NCBI RefSeq assembly: GCF_019578655.1 | Contig: NC_063263.1 | Span: 7,016,001 to 7,080,000 of the forward strand | DNA length: 64,000 nucleotides | Reading direction: 5' to 3' | Origin: Ricinus communis | Taxonomy: Eukaryota > Streptophyta > Magnoliopsida > Malpighiales > Euphorbiaceae | Shown: piece by piece, positions 36,104 to 48,900 of the stretch | Layout of the letters: every line of letters starts with the position of its first letter | Position numbering within the stretch: position 1 is the stretch's first letter | Notes under the pieces: generated by a model | Seen by the model: the letters and a program-made list of their open reading frames with translations, nothing else | Database searches by the model: none | What the model was told of the DNA's origin: nothing | Made by a program: the position numbers and the translations under genes

Positions 36104-36727
36104 CTAACCAGTACCACCAAGAACACCCTTGAGCTTTTTAATTTGAGCTTCATCAAGAAAAGTGGTTTTCTCCACCAATGGAGTGGGAAAGTTACTAGCA
36201 AACAATGCAAAATCAAGAATTTGGAGGCCTGGTTCAGGGCTGTTAAAGGTAACAATAGCAAGAGATGGAATCCCACCAGCATTTATCTGAAAATGGAGCA
36301 ACCCTTGTGGAAACACCATAACATCACCTTTCTTAAGAGTCTTTGTATAAACAGTATTCGCAGAGGAAATGAATCCAGCAGTAATCTTTCCATCGACCAC
36401 AAAGAGAAATTCAGATGCAGCCGGGTGGGTGTGCAATGGCACGACACCTCCTGGTGCAAGGTCTAGCCTGGCACCAGACAGCCCCAGGCCATTTAAACCC
36501 GGAAATTGTTGCACGAAAGCTGGGGTCACAGCAGCACTGATAATGTTTGTTGTGTTGCCACTAGTGCCTAGACCACTGAATACAAAATCATCAGCTGTGA
36601 CAAGTGCAGGGTTCCTGCAGGCATACCCTGAAGGACTGCCTGCACCCTTCAGTTTTGCGACACAGAAATCTGCCGCATGAGAGGACGGAACGATTAAAAG
36701 AGCAACAAGAAAGAGAATGTGAAGCAT
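36104..36727 (-). CDS. Germin-like protein (secreted cupin)
   Basis: A single exon of 207 residues. It has an N-terminal signal peptide ([14 protein letters not shown], cut about 18/19), Cys22 and Cys37 for the conserved germin disulphide, and one N-glycosylation site (NTT at 58). The cupin metal ligands are His99, His101, Glu106 (HTHPAASE) and His145 (GLLHF). Germin-like proteins form manganese-binding hexamers in the cell wall. Some act as superoxide dismutases, and one branch (ABP19/20) was named for auxin binding. The sequence fits the common plant GLP length, but the subfamily cannot be set without a tree. A TATATAAAC box lies 62-70 bp upstream of the ATG (about 36789-36797). It has no nearby GLP paralogue, although these genes often occur in clusters. 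Confidence 0.92.
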   Translation of the reverse strand: MLHILFLVALLIVPSSHAADFCVAKLKGAGSPSGYACRNPALVTADDFVFSGLGTSGNTTNIISAAVTPAFVQQFPGLNGLGLSGARLDLAPGGVVPLHTHPAASEFLFVVDGKITAGFISSANTVYTKTLKKGDVMVFPQGLLHFQINAGGIPSLAIVTFNSPEPGLQILDFALFASNFPTPLVEKTTFLDEAQIKKLKGVLGGTG

Positions 36728-36788
36728 TTTGGCTAGGGCTGTTGCTAAACTAATGGTTTTGGGTGTAATCTTTGGGACATACTGTGAA

Positions 36789-36797
36789 GTTTATATA
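36789..36797 (-). promoter_or_regulatory. TATA box of the germin-like gene
   Basis: On the minus strand, TATATAAAC sits 62-70 bases before the ATG at 36727, a normal spacing for a leader of about 30-40 nt. Confidence 0.6.
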
Positions 36798-39700
36798 GAG
36801 GTGCACTATAGGAGGTTTAGTGTAACTTGACGTCCAGAGCAAGCAGAAAAGGACCACAACTTTTGGCACTGTCAAGCATATTGGCAAGTGGTGAACCCCT
36901 CTTGATTCTGCAAAAAAACAAGAAGCTTCTTTTGTAGTTAATGATACCTCTAGTGACTGGAAAAACTCCAGTCTTCTGGCATTCAATTATCCATAAAATG
37001 ATAAAAACTAACAAGGACAAATAATCATTTAGAAAACAGTAACTAATGGCAGTACATGCTTTGGTAAGAAATAAAATTATGTAAAGTTAGAGATGAGAAC
37101 AGCTTGAATACACTGATAATGATGATGATGATTATTATTTTCATATCTGTGCTCAAGACCATGGAAATTAAGCCACCAATATCAGCACTAATTGTTAAAA
37201 CAGATTTACATTAATAGCAAATCACTATATAAACTGCTTATCTTTCAGAAGCACCCAGCCTGAATAGTAGATAATATTAACAAAGTTACTCTTGAGTCCT
37301 TGAAGATTTGGAAAAGTAGTTAGACTGTCCAACGAAGGGCAGTGATCATTGGGAAATCATCAAAAACTTTGTGGTCCAGTACTAGCACATGGGAAGAGAG
37401 AAAGGAGGATTCTAACAAGACAATCTGACAGCTATGAGCACAAGGGGTATCAATCTCAACCTTGCTGTCCTTCAAATGGCAACCAAGAAACACTTGAGTG
37501 GCATAGAAGAAGTCCCCTCCTGCTAAGATTTTAGCCACAGAGTCATGGGCATAACTGAACTCATTACCGTTTTTGAGTTTAAACAAGAACCACTATTCTT
37601 TTCACAGAGCCTATCAATAAAAAAAGCAGCAACAGGGGAGTTAAGTGAGGAGCTTAATTCACCCAACATGCCTACACTCAATAAGACTATAAGCCCAAAC
37701 CACAGCAAGAGAGAAATGAGACACCATCATCATCCACGTATGATGGATCCAGTTTTTTGGTTCAAATGAGCTTATTTTCCCCTGATGTTCTGCATAGAAG
37801 AAAACTTTAAATATAAAGAGTTTAGACCAACAGAATTGCAGGGTACCTCCACTCAAACCCCTCTTTTTCAACAAAATCAACAATTGCTTTAATGTACATT
37901 GATTATTCCCTGAAAATGAGGATTGTTATAAATGCTAGAATCAGATAATCTTAAGATGTCATAAGGATAAAAATTATTTGAATAAAAAAATTGGGAGCAA
38001 CTAAATTCAGACTTCTGGAATGATGACAATATATAGACTTTATAGTTGCTCAAGTGTGAACAGTTTCAGATATTGAATATGATAAGACTGACAAGAGCAA
38101 CATATGTATCACTAATGAACCATTGTATACCACACGAATTAATGCGTCTATATATGGCCCCAGCTTGGATCTCTATCTAATAAAATCTCCATTCTGTGCT
38201 CCAGATGTATTCATTTTGATGGACAAAAATAGAACCTAACTTCAAAGATGGCCCTCATGGAGATGAATTGAAGGCAATTCAGCTTCAAAATGCAACATCA
38301 CCAGAAAGTGCTTACCTCGCCGGTTCACCTCACTTATTTTATCTTCCTATGATCACTCCACCGAAGGCAGATTCCTGAGACAATGTAAGCTTGTGATTTT
38401 ATCACTGCAGGACGAAAGGGAAAATGAAGAAAATAGAAAAAAGAAGCTGCTTTTTCAGGTGAACATTACATGGGCCTCAGGTCCAGTATACGAAGCAAAC
38501 AAAATCTAGCGGAAAAACAATTAATAAGCTTCATAACTCCCAAGTCCTAAGTTACACTGTCAACTTTAATCCCAGAATTTGATCTCCACAATAATAAAAA
38601 CCTTTGCAAGACATCCATGCTTTTAGTAAAAGCTAAAAAGATACTACAGCTGTACCCCCATAAAATCTCTAAACTAAATACTTAACTATGTTAAATAAAT
38701 TGTTTTTTTTTAAATATGACAATAGATTCAAGGAAGTAGTCCATTCAAGGCAGAGAGTGGACATCGGGGGTAAAGGCAAAATCTCTAAACAATGAGCGCC
38801 TCTTAGCAAGTTTTTAAGATAGCAGGTTTTTTTAAGATATAGGAATGCATATAAATCGAAATGAGATAAGAAATAGCTGATAATATTATATATGTAAAGA
38901 ATCAAAACTAATTATATGATTGGCCATTTGATATGGTTAACTATAGAGTTTGAGAAATATTTGAATAATTAAATACTAAATAAAAAAAAATTGCTCACCC
39001 ATTAATGTTATAGCCTAGTCTAAGAAAATAGTCTCATGAAAGCGAGGAGCCGATGTTGGGACATTAACAAGATATCTGAGTAAAAATTAACTTATAGCAA
39101 GCTTTTAAATATAAAAGTAGATGAATGAATCAAATTGTACGTCTAAACAGGATATAAGATGATTTTAAATCTACAAAATAGGCAAATTGGTCAAAGCAGA
39201 CAATTATTCATATGATTTGATTTTAAATCGTTAAAAGTTGTATCACAGCAAAACTCCTCTAATAATATATAATCCGAGAAGGAACTGGCCAAAAGCTAGT
39301 ATGTATAAATTGAATTCCAATTGAAATGAACAGAAGATAATTGACAATATATATCTAAAATGTTAAAGACCATAGAAGGTGCTCTTTGGTAGTTTAATTA
39401 TGAAGTTTGAAAAACATTAAAGTCGAACATTTTGAGTTTGAGAAAATTTGAATATATATGACCTGCTAGGAAATTTCCAATCCATAAAAGGCACAAAATC
39501 ATGAGAGTATTAGAAGCCAAAGTGGATAATTCCTCGTATGACTTGATGCCAGACTGGATGACTAAAACTAATTTGGGAAGAAATGTTATAAAAAGAAAAA
39601 AGCAACCGAGCAAGAGCAAAGTATAATTTGGATAAAGGTATAAAAACAGGGTAGAAGTGAATATTCTAAATGATAGCATATAACCTGGAATATGAGATGC

Positions 39701-42700
39701 CAACTAATTAGACATATACTTTCTCTAGTTGACACGCCAATAAAAACTATCCTGGATTCTCTTAGGTATCTTCAAAACTAAACTTAGTATAAATGTATAC
39801 GAGGTACTATATTTAAAAATAAAAAAAAATCAGGTGAAAAACAAAAGGAAAAACACCAAGGTTTGTTAGTGAAAGACGAAAGCAAACGAGGTTGCCGTTT
39901 GAAACAAATAGAGCAGCAGCCTCTATGAAAGGGACAACTCCTCCCATGAAAGGTGTTCGACAACACAGGTGGTCCAAAGAAATAGGAAAGATTGTTTTCT
40001 GTCGTTTCAATGCCAACTGAAAAGGAATTGCTACTAGTTTGCATTTAGTTATTTAAATTTGGTAAAATGAATTGAATAAAATGAAGACACCTATACTGGT
40101 TATTCGCTAAAACACGATTAATTCTATAGCACAAAATGAGCTTGCCGTTTCCAGGAAAGATGTCCACAGGTCATTCGACAATAGAAGAAATTATTATATG
40201 AATTTAATTCACCACGTAATCAAAATAATAATAATTAGCATTGGACGAATGTCTTTTTAATCTAATATGCAGATTCCCCGATCAGAAAAGTGATGTCTTC
40301 AAAAACCAAAGATTAAGCAAGGAATTACGTATGACTAATTCAATTCCTATGGTTTTTCACTTATGGGACAGCAAACTTTTTCAAGTAATGCAGCTGCAGA
40401 ACAAAGCCATCAAGTACTGAATTTTCACCACAGTTTGTCAAGCTTTGATGCAACTGACTAATAAAGCCTTATATGCAGTTTGTTCAGGTACTCCACAACA
40501 CAGAGAAACAACAGGAAAAAGAGTGAACCTTTCAGTTGGTCAATCTCTAATTGCACAAAAAATCCCAATTTGCACCAAATTTCTCCGTAATACTCTGCAT
40601 AAGTCTTACCATAATGGTTAATATTAGTCTTAATTTTAGAGAAACAAGTACTTGTCTAATTGTTTAAGTGATTTAAGCAAATTGGCTAGCAAATAAGCAA
40701 ATAAGCTTCTTCTTTTTTTCTTTACTAATATCTTTGACAATCACTCTTTTTTTTAGTTTTATAACAGCATACATCAATAGAATAAGTAGTAAGCAATTTT
40801 AAGGGACAGAGACACTTTGCAATTTGTGTTTTTCTTCTTCCATAGAGGACTATTTTCTCACCTCAAATTGATGACCAATAGTCTTCAGGTTCAGGACATG
40901 AAAATGAACAATTTTACCACCAGTAGGTTTGCCACTACAAAAACGTTTAGGAAAAGAGAAAGAAATAAAATAAATATGGGAATTGTATGATAATAAGAAG
41001 AGTAATAATGGATGGTGTGAGTTAATGATGGTAAGAGTTTATTCAGGCATTTGAAGGTGCAAAAGTGAGTCAGGTCCGGGGTCAAAAGATCCCAGGTGAG
41101 GTGAGCACTTGCACCTAAATCTATGAAACTGAAAATAGCAGTGGCAAGAAATGCCTGCACAGTGAAGGGTGACTATGACTAATATGGAAAGAGATGTTCT
41201 CAAGAAAATGAATTGGCAATTGAGCAAAAACATTGGGTTAATGAATGAGTTAGTTGAGGCACAATAAAGGAAGAGAAAACAGAGAGAGAAAGGGGCATGC
41301 ATGCATGTGTTATTGTGCAGTACTGAACCGCCCTCACCTCTTATTACCTCATCTCATCTTTTACCATCACCACATCCCTTTCTCCTCCTCCCCCTTCCTC
41401 AGAGTGCACTTCTCCTGACATATTTCCTGCCAACTTTCAACAAAGCTAGAAAGAAAAGAGCTTTTATTTGCTACCAGACAAGTCTAGACCTCCCTCCTCT
41501 AACCAATAGTCTTTCTCTTGCACTATTATGGCCCTCCTTGTTAATCTTATCAAATTCCACCTTCATTTTCTTTTCTCAAATAAACTATCCGGTCCAATTA
41601 TTTTAGGGTAAATATTAATAATAAATACAAAGAATTAATACGTTTTTCATTACCTCCTTTTATTATATATTAAAGATTTCAATTAAAACAAATGATTATA
41701 CACAGGCAGACCAGGTCATTAATTATACAAGTGAGTTTGAGATCGTAATGAATAATAATTTCAAGCTATTTAATATCTCTATGCAGTGCAAGAGGTGCAA
41801 AATTGGTGCGACCTGTAGTATGTTATACCACATCTAGCTAATAGATAGCACTTGTCGTATTTGATTTCAGTACTGTTAACTTGGTCTGTCTTGATCAAAC
41901 ATGTCAGAATCATAAATCCAAATGATGCAAATTTAAGGCATAATTTTCTGATGGTAGGTCACCAGTTAAAATCTTTCCTTTACTAAAGTAGAACAATTCT
42001 GAGCACCACTTTGATCTCTAATTTGTTGCACATGAATATCCAACTCAATAAATTTATCTTTTTCTCACTCAAAGCTTGACCAAAGAACACAGTAAAAAGA
42101 AGAGATCCTGCTCCAATTTTTACCTCTAATTAAAATTTTGAAGGGTTCGTACAACTCAGTGGAAACCATAAGGCATGGATTAGAACTCGATAGCGTCTTG
42201 GGTACCTGATCAATATCAAAATTATACAGCACAGTGTTAGATTTTCTTGCACTAAAGGTTATACCCCTAGACATTAAAAAAAAAAAAATTGCTAATCCAC
42301 TTCCTCTACATACATTTGCAGCTTCACATAATGACATGGCACTCATTTCCAAGTCCATGATGTGGAGCCGAAGGTGCATAAAGGACTAGCCCTAATGTTT
42401 TGTAATTTATTTTTATTACTATTTTATTTGTACAGTTGTTTATGGATATATGTAAAGATGTCAGAGACAACGGCAGCAGCAGCAGAAGAAGCAGAAGCAA
42501 CAGAGGTGGAGTCATTATAAGAGCAGACTCACTCAGGACTGCTCTTTCTCTCTAAGAGAGAGATAGAAGAAAGAAAGAAAGAAGGGAGGAGGTGGCAGTA
42601 GTTTTTATACTGGAGCAATTTTGGTTTTTATCCATGCATACAGAAAAAGATTCTGCAAGTAATGAACTCTGCAAAAAAAATACCCTTCAAAACTACAGCA

Positions 42701-42829
42701 AACCCTCCTTTTCTCTTCTGTCTCTGAATATGTGAATCCTCTCTACAAGAGCTAGCTAGGGTTTCTGTTCTTGATCTTTTTGAACACCTTTTGATTGTTC
42801 TTTCTTTTCGATCTTTAGTTCTTTTAAGG
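36798..42829. other. Intergenic region upstream of the germin-like and GRF genes
   Basis: No confident gene. 37320-37890 is unusually coding-like on the minus strand (see next entry). 38270-38420 is less AT-rich and has possible splice-like signals on the minus strand (CTGCAG near 38405, GTAAGC near 38315) but no open frame, so a non-coding transcript is possible. 42460-42620 contains CAGCAG/GAAGAA trinucleotide and GAAA-rich tracts followed by TTTTTATACTGG (about 42601), consistent with the promoter and leader of the GRF gene. Confidence 0.4.
37320..37890 (-). pseudogene. Possible decayed coding remnant, unrecognised
   Basis: Three overlapping minus-strand frames succeed each other: about 37883-37659, 37708-37523 and 37586-37320. 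They read as a protein-like succession (ELSSSLNSPVAAFFIDRLCE, then NEFSYAHDSVAKILAGGDFF, then VLDHKVFDDFPMITALRW). Base composition is less AT-rich than the surroundings. No single frame is long and I recognise no family. It could be a frameshifted gene fragment or chance. Confidence 0.25.
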
Positions 42830-44173
42830 ATGTTGAATGCAACTAGTACAAGAAATAGGTCCCCTTTTACTCCAAGTCAATGGCAAGAACTTGAACATCA
42901 AGCTCTCATTTACAAATACATGGTTTCAGGTATCCCTATCCCACCTGAACTCATCTTTACTGTCAAAAGAAGCTTGGAGTCGTCGTTAGCATCAAGGCTC
43001 TTTCCTCACCAACCTAGTAAGCTTTGTATCTATCCTTCTTGTTTTCAAATTACCTTTTCTTTTATTGCTCATATAATTGTAATAGAATTTTGAGGTCAGA
43101 AAGAAAGTTTAGGATGTGAGCAATTTTTGCAGTTGGCTGGGGTTGCTTTCAGGTGGGTTTTGGCAGAAAAGCAGACCCGGAGCCAGGAAGGTGCAGAAGA
43201 ACAGATGGAAAGAAATGGAGGTGCTCAAAGGAAGCATACCCAGATTCCAAGTACTGTGAAAGACATATGCATAGAGGCAGAAATCGTTCAAGAAAGCCTG
43301 TGGAACTTACTTCTTCAACTACTAATAACACAACAGCTAGTACAGTGACAAATCCTTCACTATCAATCAACAGAAGCCTCTCTGCCACCACCACTAATAA
43401 CAATACTACTTCACCTTCTGGCTCCTCTTACTCTTTCTCTCCTCTTTCTTCACCTATGGAACCTGAATTCCATGCTTCTGGCCACAACAACATCCTCAGT
43501 CCATTTCCTTACTCTCATTCTTCATCATCTAGACCTCAAAACAGCACTACCCATAACCTGTTTTTGGACTCTGGCTCTACTTCTCATGTTGACAAGGACT
43601 ACAGGTCTGTGTAAAGGTTATAACATATGTACACATAAAGTTTTGCTATTTTTGGTTCTCTTGGTTTCATTGCTTTGGTGGTTTGAAAATTTTAGGTATT
43701 TTAATGGAATGAGGGAGGGAATAGACGAGAGAACTTTCTTTCCAGAAGCTTCTTCAGGAAGTTCAAGAAACTTGCAAGATTCGTATCAGCAATTGACAAT
43801 GAGTTCTTACAAAAGCTACTCACATCCACAGTTTGAAAGTTTAGCTGATAGTACTTCAAAACATCAGCAAGAACAGCCTCAACATTGCTTTGTTTTAGGC
43901 ACTGATTTCAAGTCATCAACTACAAGAACAATCAAGTTAGAAAAAGAATCCGAAGCCCAGAAACCATTGCATCATTTCTTTGGTGAGTGGCCACCAAAGA
44001 ACTCGGATTCTTGGCTGGATCTTGCATCCACTTCAAGACTGCACACAGCTGGTAATTTAATCTTAATTTCATTTCAACATCTTTTATTTGTTATTTTCTT
44101 GGTTCTGGTACTATTTTTTGTCTTGATTGTTACTTCTTTAACAATGATGTTTTCTTGCTTTACAGATAGTTGA
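42830..44173 (+). CDS. GRF5: Growth-regulating factor, GRF5-like transcription factor
   Basis: Four exons (42830-43016, 43133-43604, 43696-44051 and 44166-44173) encode 340 residues. The QLQ domain ([20 protein letters not shown], about 12-31) binds GIF/AN3 coactivators. The WRC domain ([20 protein letters not shown], then the [11 protein letters not shown] block) has the C3H zinc motif and nuclear localisation residues, and binds DNA. The C-terminal half is Ser/Thr/Asn-rich and carries the GRF5-type blocks [29 protein letters not shown] and SDSWLDL. The family promotes cell proliferation in leaves. The chosen ATG is the first in frame; upstream in-frame codons include no ATG. The final exon is only 8 nt (completing Asp, then Ser and the stop). 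Confidence 0.94.
43285..43305 (+). promoter_or_regulatory. miR396 target site in the GRF coding sequence
   Basis: The 21-nt site begins CGTTCAAGAAAGCCTGTGGA and encodes the end of the WRC region (RSRKPVE). It matches the well-known conserved miR396 complementary site of GRF mRNAs, so post-transcriptional repression by miR396 is inferred. Confidence 0.92.
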
Positions 44174-45952
44174 AGACTCAATAATGGATCTTCGTATAAT
44201 GGCCAAAAGAGTACTACATGTTTGGTGGGTCAATCTGATTTCCTTTAGATGTTGAAATTTGTGGCTAGGGTAACCTTTTTCTTCTATGGTGGGATTAATA
44301 ATGTAGGGACACATGAAGGATTCCTGTCCTTTTGCTTTCTTGAATCATGATATTTAAATTTTTATCTTCCTCTTCAAAAGAAACGTGTTCTGGGATATTT
44401 GTAAACTTGCTTGTTTGACTTGAAGAATCTTAAATTCATGGCTTTGGCCCTCTATAATGCAGATACTATCAAGCAGTTCTTACTCTAGCTAGCCTTAAAT
44501 ATTAACTTGTATGTGCAATGGGTTTTTGCCCATTTTTTAATACTAAAGATCAATCCAGCCAAGTTTAAGCCAGGAAATCTCTGAGAAGAACCTTTTGTGT
44601 TCTTTGAAAAGGACAGACAATTTGAAGTTTGATTAATTGTTGGTTCTTCATTTGTCACTGGATTCATTATTAGTAATATCAGGCGCATGTATGGATTTAT
44701 CAATGTAATTGAAAGTTTGATTAATCTTGTTTGAAAAGTACTGTGAATGCTTTTCTTACTGACTGCTGCATGGCAGCTTTCACTACACATAAATGGTAAG
44801 ACTTTTTCAGATATTCTACCTTTGAATCGTATGCTATTACACACTGAATCCCTCGATTTCAGTTTTATTTGTTGCTCCATGAGATTCTCTGTAGAAAGAT
44901 ATATAGAACATAAAATTCTCTTTTATTTAGTCCTGAATCATAGTGTTAATGAATATCATATCAACTATCTTTTTCTATTGGGGTGTTCTTTTGTATTAAT
45001 GATTTTATTAATGATGAGAGAATACTTTAGTTATTTTGAAGCTTGAAATCTTTAATTTAGATGTTCTGTAATTGTTTTTTCAGAAAAAAAATAAAATAAA
45101 AGCATAAGTTGTTCTTTCATTAGTATTTTTATATACCCATTTCAATCACTGAACTAAGAGAATTACAAACTTTTATTTTAGAATGAATTCTATAATAACT
45201 GAATTTTGTATGCTTAAGAGAAGAAGTACATGACATGCAGGGTATTTATTATACAACCGATAATTGTTGAAAAAAGAAATTTTTTGTATAGGTGTAATTT
45301 TAATATACTAATAAATAATTAATGAGTAAATCATAGATAGATAAATCATGAATATTTCATTAAAAATAAAGCATTAGCTAAGATATTTTTAAATAAATAT
45401 CTAAATAATACTTTTTTCATTCCATACTATTTTATTTAGATTAAAAAATACTTAATAAACTTATCTATAGAAAAAAATAGCTAAATAGAACTAAATTACA
45501 TTCTATAGATATTTTAAAAATTTATTACATTCTTTTAGACTTATAAACTTTTACAAAATCAATTATAGTTAAATTTAACACAAAGATAAAATAGGAAGAA
45601 AAATTAATATTGTATTATATATTTAAAAATAAAAAAAATAATTAATTTTTTTTATTTAAAAAGTCAATTAATACATAATGAAGGAAGTATTATTTAGGTT
45701 TACGAGATTCTTATCATAGTAAATATCAAATAGCATATGAATTGTAAGGTTAGGTATAATTAATTATAGTTAGATATAACATTAAATTTTATTTAAATAT
45801 TATCTTTTATTAAATAGTTGAAATTAGTAAGTGTAGAAAATTTTAATTTTAAATAATAAGTCAGTTTATCAAATATATGCTAATTTTATACTACATTTTG
45901 ATTTTGATTCATGACTTTAAAAAATACAATGAATAAACCATGTACATTAAAA

Positions 45953-45956
<4 letters not shown>

Positions 45957-45992
<36 letters not shown>
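45957..45992. repeat. (AT)n microsatellite
   Basis: About 17 uninterrupted AT units in an AT-rich spacer. Confidence 0.9.
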
Positions 45993-48900
45993 CTTAAGCT
46001 TAAAAAGTTTTTAATATATTGTAATAGATTTATATATAAACATAATTTTGGCACATAAGTATAATAAAAATATATAATTTATTATTATTGTTAATATTAA
46101 ATTTATAAAATTACCAATTGAAAGGTCTTTTGCATTTAAATCTATATTTTATCGTGAAATCAACACAACAGTTTTTTCGTTGAAATTATTACCGTCATGC
46201 ATAATTGGGTGATTTACATTTTGCATGAATAAGATCAAACACAAAAGAAACAATAAACAAAACGTTGCATGAGACACATTTTACATGCATAACATAAAAC
46301 CAAAATAGAGTTAAAAAGAATAAAAAATAAAAAATTAAATTGATTATCTGACATGACCCAAACTCAAAACAAAAAGAAAGATTGAATTTGGCTGCCTACT
46401 CAATTTGGCATTTCTTTGATCTTCTAAATTAGTTTAGCATAAAATTTGCTACTATTGGCTCAGTTTAGTCCATTAAATATTACTACAATATATATGATAT
46501 AACAGATACACTTGAAAATTTCTAAGATAAATTTATATATAAAAAAATTAAATTTGGGTAAATTCCAATAATATTGAATTAGCATTATTCAAGCTTAAAA
46601 ACCGTATGAATCTTTTAAATGAATTTAAATAAATTAGAATATTTATATTTATAAATAAATATTAAAACATAAAAAGTTTTTACATGTATCATTATTTGGA
46701 TATATAATTTTTTAATATATATATTAAATTCTTAATATATAAATATCAAGCTGATATATAATTTTATAAATTTTTAAATTAATTTATTAATAATTATTAT
46801 CCTAATTAAATAATTATTTTAACTTTAGATAATTATATTTTAAGTATATTTAATATTAATTTTATATAATAAATTTTAGTTCTAAAAAATAGTATATTAA
46901 TTATATATATACTTAATAAATAAAAATATTAAATTTTTATATACATATTTATATTTTATATGTATAATTTTTAATATGTACATTTATTTTTACAATAAAT
47001 CTTATGTTGATATGAGATGTTTTAGTATTATATTAATTAAAATATTAATTTTTAAATTATAAAATATCTAATTTTAATAAATAGTATGTTAATTTTATAT
47101 ATAATTAATAAATATTTTAAGATAATTTTATATTTATTATATTAATAAAATATTAAAATATTAAAATCTCTCTTGAACAGAGTTTAAAAAAATACTTTAA
47201 GTTATTATTGTTTAAGATATTATAAATAATTATATAATATAAAATTATATTAATTTATTTTTAAATTTATTTTATAATAATAAAGTAATTAATAATTAAA
47301 AATCTTTTAACGGAGTATCTGATGAGTTATCTAAATTGAAGTAAAATAATTCTATTACACATTCACCATAAATATATAATAAACTATTTATTTGTTCTAA
47401 TACATACTTATTAATAATTTAATAATTTAAATTATTTATTTATTTTTAATCATAAATTATAGTATACTATAGAAAAATTGTATGTAATAGGGAATAGATT
47501 TGAATGTTTTGCTCGGATTTTTTTATATAAAAATTTATATAAATTTTTTTTAGATTTTTTCGCTCCTATTCACAAAATGTTCATTCTTAAGTAAGATTGA
47601 CTTTTTTGATCAAAAGTATTATGTGAAATCTTTGATTTTTTCCTCTTTTGCTTTACTTATAGACACAAGAAATAAAAAATAATTTAATATTATTATTTTA
47701 TTTAATTATTATCTAATATTATAATAATTTATTATATAACTACGTTAAAATTGTCTATATATTCTATTAAATATTGTATGATATAATTTTAAAAGATTTA
47801 TTATAAAAAATTTGCCTTACTTTTTATATATAAATACATTTCCACACATAAAAGTTAGGCATGTAATTGAGAGCCCAGCAGTGGGACATTTGGGAACGCA
47901 ACGCGACAGCATTTGGGTCCATTAACCTTCCGACAGTACGTCAATTCACTTGGAATTCTTTTAAAAGTTAAAAAGACCTGAATTTAAAAGAAAAAAAAAA
48001 CTCTTCGACAAAATACGTCCAAAAGTTTTATTTAGAGATTATGCACCACCTCAGCATTATTTATTTCTATATACTTTGATTTTATTTTTCAACTGCTTCT
48101 TAAAATTTAATTTTTTTTAAGAAAAAAAAGAGAAAGTTATATTTAAAAATAAATAAATTCTCTAACAGTTTCATAATAAAAACTCTAAACTTAAATTCTT
48201 AAAAATAATTTGTCCTACATTAATTCTTAAAGTTTTCTTTATTCTATTTTTCTAATGAAAACAATAGTCGCTTGCTCAGCATATCACGGGACTTGCTATT
48301 ACTTTGACTATAAAAAGTTTAAATTGAATTTTTTATCCAAAAAATATTTATTTGAATAATACTAACTTTAATTGAAATAAATTCTATAAAATTCATTTAT
48401 AATAAAACATCATGTGTTTGATTGATATGGAAGTACATTTAACACTTTACATAATTAAAATTATAAAATCGGTTACTAGTAAATTAAATTTTAATATAAT
48501 AGATAGAACTAGTTAAGTTATATGTTCACACGTGCTCATTGCGAATCAACTCTCACTATTATTTTACGATAGATCTACATGACATTACTAAATTAAGATA
48601 CCAACTCGTAGTTATTCTAGCGCTGCTTCTGCCTCCAACAAATGGTGCTAAATTTAGTGACAGTTTTGCGCTTGGAGAGGTGTTTGTCATTTTTTCTCGC
48701 TGTCCAAAAAACAAGTAATTAAGTAATCCGATCGCGAAAGAGAGGCGGTTTCTGTTTGTCGTTAATTTTTGTTGCTATTCAACTGTTCTTTTTGTAGTGT
48801 TGTATTTTTATTCGCTTTCATTTACCGTAAAACACCAATGTCATTATCATAGTTCAATAAGCGGAGACTGAGTTATGTGGAGACTTGAGAAAGAGAAAGG

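Noticed and set aside
41044..41157. Imperfect hairpin (CAGGCATTT/AAATGCCTG and AGGTGCAA/TTGCACCT) considered as a microRNA precursor
   Set aside because: The stems are short and split by a large asymmetric loop, and neither arm matches a plant miRNA I know.
43472..43740. Alternative plus-strand frame through GRF exon 2 and intron 2
   Set aside because: It reads exon 2 out of phase; the spliced frame keeps WRC and GRF5-type C-terminal motifs.
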